Source: Caryophanales bacterium (GTDB lineage: Bacteria; Bacillota; Bacilli; CAJFEE01). Taken from it: a stretch of 64,000 nucleotides of DNA. The position numbers and the translations under genes were made by a program. The notes under the pieces are model-generated. The model saw only the letters and a list, made by a program, of their open reading frames with translations. It ran no database searches and had not been told where the DNA came from. Where the stretch lies: assembly GCA_029256085.1 (NCBI GenBank), contig JAQSYP010000001.1, positions 62,001-126,000 of the forward strand, given 5' to 3'. Shown here piece by piece: positions 60,204-64,000 of this stretch (position 1 is the first letter of the stretch; each line of letters begins with the position of its first letter).

Positions 60204-60482
60204 ATGAAGTTTCCCAAAAATGAAATACTAGAATCTGTTGCTGAGCGTAGGAATCATGAAAGCTATGGACTAGAATTTATTCAAGAGCTAGGTAATGATG
60301 ACGCGGGTTTCTGTGAAATGGTAGTCATCATTTTCAAATATAAAGATAAGTTTTATAGTGTAGATATCAAACGAATTAACGGAGTTAACAATTATGATAA
60401 TTGGGGAGACGAAGTTGATTGTCCAGAAGTAGTTAAAAGGGAAGTTTGCCATTATTATTGGGAAGAAGTTAAACAATCCTAA
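60204..60482 (+). CDS. Small hypothetical protein (92 aa)
   Basis: The 92-residue protein starts at ATG 60204 behind GAAGGAG. It is acidic and soluble: helical start (KFPKNEILESVAERRNHES), strand-rich centre (EMVVIIFKYKDKFYSVDIKR), and DEVDCPEVVKREVCHYYWEEV at the end. I recognise no family. It is a monocistronic unit with its own terminator, between the oxidoreductase operon and rpsD. Confidence 0.75.
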   Translation: MKFPKNEILESVAERRNHESYGLEFIQELGNDDAGFCEMVVIIFKYKDKFYSVDIKRINGVNNYDNWGDEVDCPEVVKREVCHYYWEEVKQS

Positions 60483-60492
60483 CAAAAATGCT

Positions 60493-60525
60493 AAAACCAC
60501 ATTCCGGTTTGGAATGTGGTTTTTC
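60493..60525 (+). terminator. Terminator after the 60204 gene
   Basis: A perfect 11-bp stem AACCACATTCC / GGAATGTGGTT is followed by T's. Confidence 0.92.
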
Positions 60526-60588
60526 TATTAAGTATAAATAGATAGAACTATGGCATATTTTATATCATTAAAAGATATTATATATAGA

Positions 60589-60622
60589 TAAAAAGAAACC
60601 ACCTCGTATTTGAGGTGGTTTC
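60589..60622 (-). terminator. Terminator of rpsD
   Basis: GAAACCACCTC / GAGGTGGTTTC with a 6-base loop; T4 follows on the minus strand. Confidence 0.88.
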
Positions 60623-60636
60623 GGATATTCTCGCTA

Positions 60637-61239
60637 TTAACGAGAGTAGAATTCTACGATAAGAGCTTCGTTAATTTCAGCTGGTAATTCAGAACGTTCT
60701 GGTAAACGTGTGAATGTAGCTTCTAACTTTTCGTTGTTCATTGATAAGTACTCAGGAACGTAGTTTGTAGCATCAATTGCTTCTTTAACTACTACTAATC
60801 CTAAAGACTTTTCACGAACTGCGATAACTTGTCCTGGCTTAACGCGGAATGACGGGATGTCAACGCGTGCACCATCAACAGTTACGTGACCGTGGTTTAC
60901 TAATTGACGAGCTCCACGACGAGTGCGAGCAAGCCCCATACGATAAACTAGGTTATCTAAACGTGATTCTAATAGAATCATGAAGTTTTCACCGTGCTTA
61001 CCAGGCATTTTACCTGCATCATCAAAGATACGACGGAATTGACGCTCGTTAACACCATAAGTGTGACGAAGCTTTTGCTTCTCTTGTAATTGTAAACCGT
61101 ATTCAGATAATTTCTTTCTTTGTCCAGGTCCGTGTTGACCAGGAGCGTAAGGGCGCTTAACTAGCTCCTTACCAGTTCCACTTAATGAGATGCCTAAACG
61201 GCGAGATAGTTTCCAACTTGGTCCAGTATAACGTGACAT
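60637..61239 (-). CDS. rpsD: 30S ribosomal protein S4
   Basis: ATG 61239 has SD AGGAGG and gives the standard 200-residue Bacillus S4: [19 protein letters not shown], the S4 domain [23 protein letters not shown], and the [22 protein letters not shown] end. S4 binds 16S rRNA early in 30S assembly. In Bacillus it represses its own synthesis through its mRNA leader; the ~185-base leader here fits that. The GC content is higher than its neighbours, as expected for a highly expressed gene. Confidence 0.98.
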   Translation of the reverse strand: MSRYTGPSWKLSRRLGISLSGTGKELVKRPYAPGQHGPGQRKKLSEYGLQLQEKQKLRHTYGVNERQFRRIFDDAGKMPGKHGENFMILLESRLDNLVYRMGLARTRRGARQLVNHGHVTVDGARVDIPSFRVKPGQVIAVREKSLGLVVVKEAIDATNYVPEYLSMNNEKLEATFTRLPERSELPAEINEALIVEFYSR

Positions 61240-61424
61240 AACTGAGATCCTCCTAAAAATGTTTTTATTTTGTTGTAAAATAAAAACCAATAGCACTTTA
61301 ATAACTAGCGGATTTTGTTTTCATGTATCCTCGCCCTAGCAGCAGAGAGTTACAAGATACACCTCGTGTTGAGGAACAAAATACTTTCTAATTACTGAGC
61401 TCACAGGCTGCAATATTTTACACA
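61240..61424 (-). promoter_or_regulatory. rpsD leader, likely S4 autoregulatory region
   Basis: Between the promoter and the ATG is a ~185-base leader. Its 5' half contains paired segments such as TTGTTCCTCAACACGAGG and CTCTCTGCTGCTAGGGCGAGG, consistent with a structured RNA. B. subtilis rpsD is known to be regulated by S4 through its leader; structure here is not computed. Confidence 0.55.
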
Positions 61425-61430
61425 AAGAAT

Positions 61431-61460
61431 ATTATATTATTTTTTGGTTTGAAATGTCAA
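61431..61460 (-). promoter_or_regulatory. SigmaA promoter of rpsD
   Basis: On the minus strand, TTGACA (61460-61455) and TATAAT (61436-61431) are exact consensus with an 18-base spacer. Confidence 0.88.
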
Positions 61461-61513
61461 TACGATACTCAAACAATTAGTTTAAATCATTTAAACTTTT
61501 AAAAATCATATTG

Positions 61514-61543
61514 TTACAATTATCGAGGATTTTCTTGTATAAT
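61514..61543 (+). promoter_or_regulatory. Probable dgcP promoter
   Basis: TATAAT (61538-61543) with TTACAA (61514-61519) 18 bases upstream, 32 bases before the GTG start. The -35 match is weak. Confidence 0.5.
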
Positions 61544-61574
61544 TAATATTAATAATTTAATTAGGGTGATTGAA

Positions 61575-63452
61575 GTGCAAAAGGAACAACAGTTTGTTCT
61601 TGAAGATATAAAGTCAAAGATTTTTGATGAATTATTGACTTTTGAAAAGAAGGGGCTCAATCAAAATATACTGACAAAGTTTTCCAAAATATTCTCAGAC
61701 TCGTATTTATTTGACGAGTTAATTTTATATACCTATAAAAAGGAATCTGCGGAGTTTACGAATATATTATCATTTGAACAGGCCTTATCTGAAAAGGAAG
61801 ATCTTATACCATTTAAAAAAATCATCCCACTAATAAAGGGTGCAGAGCAGTATAAGGATAAATGGAATGGATATAGCTTTTCTTTAGATTATACTATTAT
61901 TAGTGATAGCTTACATTGTGTTTTATTTAAAGATGGTGCACCGTCATTCTATTTAAAGGCAAAACTTTCAAGTTTTGTCGAGTTGAACAAATTAGACGAG
62001 TGTTTAAAAGTATTTTCTCATGCATTAATGATTTATTCCTCAAAGAGGGACTCTCATATAGAGGAACATAAGTATAAACAGTTATTTCGAGTTACATCGA
62101 AGTTCCATTCATCAATAAATACTGATGAAGTGTTGAAGGAAATTATAAATACTTTAAAAGAGGTATATCCAAATTTATCATACTATTTATTACTCTCGTA
62201 CGACTATGATGTGAGTCCGACATTACCAGTCAAAGAGTTTACTTATGAGGATAAGAGTGAAAATCAGGCTGCTAATGAAGCATATTTGACTGGGCAAATT
62301 TATTATGAAATTGTTGACAGTAAATATTATACACTTTATGCGCCGCTTTTAGGTAAACAAGGTATCTATGGCTTACTACAAGTAATTCTGCCAAAACATA
62401 TGAGTTTAACTGATAAAGAGAATGAATTCATCGAGTTACTCGCTAAAACTGCAGGTAATGCACTAGAAAATGCACAATTATACGATAGATCAAGAAAGTT
62501 AATTAGTGACCTTCAGTTAATAAATGAAACTTCGCATAGGCTTAATTCAAATCTAAGGTTAAATGAAATTATCACTTTTATGTGCCATCAGATTATATAT
62601 TCGATTGAAGCACAAGAAGTGGGCTTTGTTGTATTTAATAACGACGATCATTTTGAGGTACTCCCAGGTAGCACCGACATATTTAGTACACCGATTGGTG
62701 AATTTTATATTAGGTACTCGATGAGAAAATTAGAACTTGAAGGAGATGCGGTTCTAATCGGAGATTTAGGTTTAGAATCAGATAATTTTTCAAGATATAA
62801 ATCCCTGATAGCTGTTCCGATGAATCAGGCAAATGATATTAAGGGGATGGCAATAGTTCTACACGAGAATCCGTATGTTTTTTCTTTTGAGGCGTTTAAG
62901 CTTATACAAGCTTTAATTCATCATTCAACTCTAGCATTCACTAATGCTATGTTAAGAGAAGAACTTGAACTCTTGGTAGTTACTGATCATTTAACGAAGT
63001 TGTACTCTAGGTCTTACTTAGATGAAAAAATCCAACGATCACTTAAAAACGACTTTGGTGGAACTTTTATTATTGTCGACATCGATAATTTTAAGAAAGT
63101 TAACGATACTTATGGACATCAAGTAGGCGATGAAATCCTTATCCAAGTATCTAATATAATAAGACAAAGTATTAGAGATTGTGATATTGGTGCAAGATGG
63201 GGTGGAGAAGAATTAGCTGTTTATTTACCTCGAGCATCAACGGAAATAGGTAAAATAGTCGCAGAGCGTCTTGTTCAAAAAGTTTATGAGGAAACTAGCC
63301 CTAAAGTTTCAATTTCTTGTGGTGTTTCAAGTTGGTATCAGGACAATTCTTTAAACTATAAGCAGTTGTTTAATCAGGCGGATGAGGCACTTTATATTGC
63401 TAAAAATACTGGTAAAAATAAAGCTGTCTTTTATGATAATATCGATAAATAA
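61575..63452 (+). CDS. dgcP: Diguanylate cyclase DgcP (GAF–GGDEF)
   Basis: I prefer GTG 61575 (SD GGGTGAT); the product is ~625 residues. Two GAF-like regions (~175-300, ~320-450) precede a GGDEF domain (~460-620) with VVTDHLTKLYSRSYLDE, VDIDNFKKVNDTYGHQVGDE and the active loop WGGEELAVYLP (GGEEL, residues 543-547). It should make cyclic di-GMP in the cytoplasm. B. subtilis YtrP/DgcP next to rpsD has the same layout. No inhibitory-site RxxD is obvious just before the loop. Confidence 0.92.
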   Translation: MQKEQQFVLEDIKSKIFDELLTFEKKGLNQNILTKFSKIFSDSYLFDELILYTYKKESAEFTNILSFEQALSEKEDLIPFKKIIPLIKGAEQYKDKWNGYSFSLDYTIISDSLHCVLFKDGAPSFYLKAKLSSFVELNKLDECLKVFSHALMIYSSKRDSHIEEHKYKQLFRVTSKFHSSINTDEVLKEIINTLKEVYPNLSYYLLLSYDYDVSPTLPVKEFTYEDKSENQAANEAYLTGQIYYEIVDSKYYTLYAPLLGKQGIYGLLQVILPKHMSLTDKENEFIELLAKTAGNALENAQLYDRSRKLISDLQLINETSHRLNSNLRLNEIITFMCHQIIYSIEAQEVGFVVFNNDDHFEVLPGSTDIFSTPIGEFYIRYSMRKLELEGDAVLIGDLGLESDNFSRYKSLIAVPMNQANDIKGMAIVLHENPYVFSFEAFKLIQALIHHSTLAFTNAMLREELELLVVTDHLTKLYSRSYLDEKIQRSLKNDFGGTFIIVDIDNFKKVNDTYGHQVGDEILIQVSNIIRQSIRDCDIGARWGGEELAVYLPRASTEIGKIVAERLVQKVYEETSPKVSISCGVSSWYQDNSLNYKQLFNQADEALYIAKNTGKNKAVFYDNIDK

Positions 63453-63472
63453 GGCGTATTCCTAATTGCACA

Positions 63473-63517
63473 AAAATAGTAGTACAAACTATCAGTTGTT
63501 TGTACTACTATTTTTTA
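63473..63517 (+). terminator. Terminator after dgcP
   Basis: A perfect 16-bp stem (AAATAGTAGTACAAAC and complement) with an 8-base loop and T6; the A-rich flank makes it bidirectional, serving the converging methyltransferase gene. Confidence 0.92.
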
Positions 63518-63558
63518 TATTTTTATGATCATTGATGCTCATAATTCCAAACGAAACT

Positions 63559-64000
63559 TTATTTTGTTGCCTCGAACACAAACGTCCCAGTCTTATTATC
63601 AGGCTGTTTACCAGATAAATAGTCTGCAGTTATATTTATTTTAGAGAAACCAATTTCCTTTAGTAGAAGTCTAAACTCTTCAACACCGTACCAACGTAGG
63701 GCAAAACGTTGTAATTCTGTTTGGATAAGAGACCCATTACGCCACTTTTCATATTTTAGTAAATATACTTTGAATTGATTAAGGAAGTCGACTTCTGTGA
63801 GCTTTTTTTCCATTGTAATAGTATCACCGTTTGGTAAGGTGAATACTGAAGTCGAGCCATTTTCATTAGGTAAGAAATCATTGTCTGGCAAGGAAATATC
63901 AAGTATCAATTTACCACCAGGATTCAACTGGTTATATAAGCTAGTAATAGATTTAATAGAATCCTCGCGATTATCTATTAAAAGTATAGAACTAGCAGGG
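63559..64000 (-). CDS. Class I SAM-dependent methyltransferase (5' end beyond window)
   Basis: The frame is open to the right edge, so the N-terminal SAM-binding half is missing. The visible ~146 residues read PASSILLIDNREDSIKSI, then LYNQLNPGGKLILDISLPD, the post-motif region of a Methyltransf_25/11-type domain, and end GFSKINITADYLSG and TGTFVFEATK. An internal TTG at 63927 is not a real start because upstream sequence keeps the family pattern. Substrate unknown. Confidence 0.85.
   Translation of the reverse strand, partial: PASSILLIDNREDSIKSITSLYNQLNPGGKLILDISLPDNDFLPNENGSTSVFTLPNGDTITMEKKLTEVDFLNQFKVYLLKYEKWRNGSLIQTELQRFALRWYGVEEFRLLLKEIGFSKINITADYLSGKQPDNKTGTFVFEATK

Noticed and set aside
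63559-63927. TTG at 63927 as the true start of the methyltransferase
   Set aside because: Upstream codons continue the methyltransferase pattern (ILLIDNREDSI), so the gene is simply cut by the window edge.

Overview
The window is a low-GC (roughly one-third G+C by eye) chromosomal segment from an aerobic Bacillaceae-type Firmicute. From about 13.7 kb to the right edge the gene order follows, from memory, the Bacillus subtilis ytfP–ytgP–ytzE–ytjP ... thpR–ytlQ–amyX–ytmP–ytzH–trmB–ytzB–ytoP–ytpP–ytpQ–sftA–murC–ytxG–ytxJ–aroA–ccpA–acuCBA–acsA–tyrS–rpsD–dgcP block. SD sequences of the AGGAGG type, many TTG/GTG starts, a tyrosyl T-box and an rpsD leader fit this. The genus cannot be fixed from the sequence alone.

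Region 1 (1–9,543) is accessory and is the most unusual part. It holds a NapH/NosR-like membrane iron-sulfur protein running off the left edge and a membrane protein with a 25-residue His/Asp/Ser/Glu tandem repeat. Divergent from these is a copper cluster: a Met-rich membrane protein ending in a cupredoxin domain, an internally duplicated lipoprotein, a CopA-type P1B ATPase, a two-component system with a His-rich sensor, a second cupredoxin and a rhodanese. I read it as copper and redox supply to an extracytoplasmic, probably respiratory, copper enzyme encoded further left. That is inference.

Region 2 (9.5–13.7 kb) has a 21-bp tandem array and a large secreted subtilisin with eight FlgD-Ig-like repeats. 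Region 3 (13.7–46.1 kb) is the conserved house-keeping block: MurJ-type flippase, RNA modification, peptidases, pullulanase, TrmB, thioredoxin, SftA translocase, NAPRTase, MurC, bacillithiol-linked YtxJ, an FtsA-like ATPase, DAHP synthase and CcpA. Region 4 (46–55 kb) is acetate/acetoin control (acuABC divergent from acsA, with AcuA/AcuC expected to act on the AcsA active-site lysine), a class A PBP and T-box-controlled tyrS. Region 5 (55–64 kb) has two tiny overlapping genes, an AraC/GyrI-type regulator, a four-subunit 2-oxoacid:ferredoxin oxidoreductase with a ParA-like ATPase, rpsD, the diguanylate cyclase DgcP and the 3' part of a methyltransferase.

Two families of short interspersed, hairpin-forming repeats lie in the intergenic gaps: R1 (three copies, 24–35 kb) and a GC-rich family E (five copies, at 6.6, 46 and 55 kb). 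Both show compensatory base changes in their stems, so the fold is probably what is maintained. Two mRNA-level arrangements also stand out: a hairpin placed exactly between a strong SD and the TTG start of the CNNM-type gene at 19.8 kb, and a terminator-like hairpin that contains the pullulanase SD and ends at its ATG.
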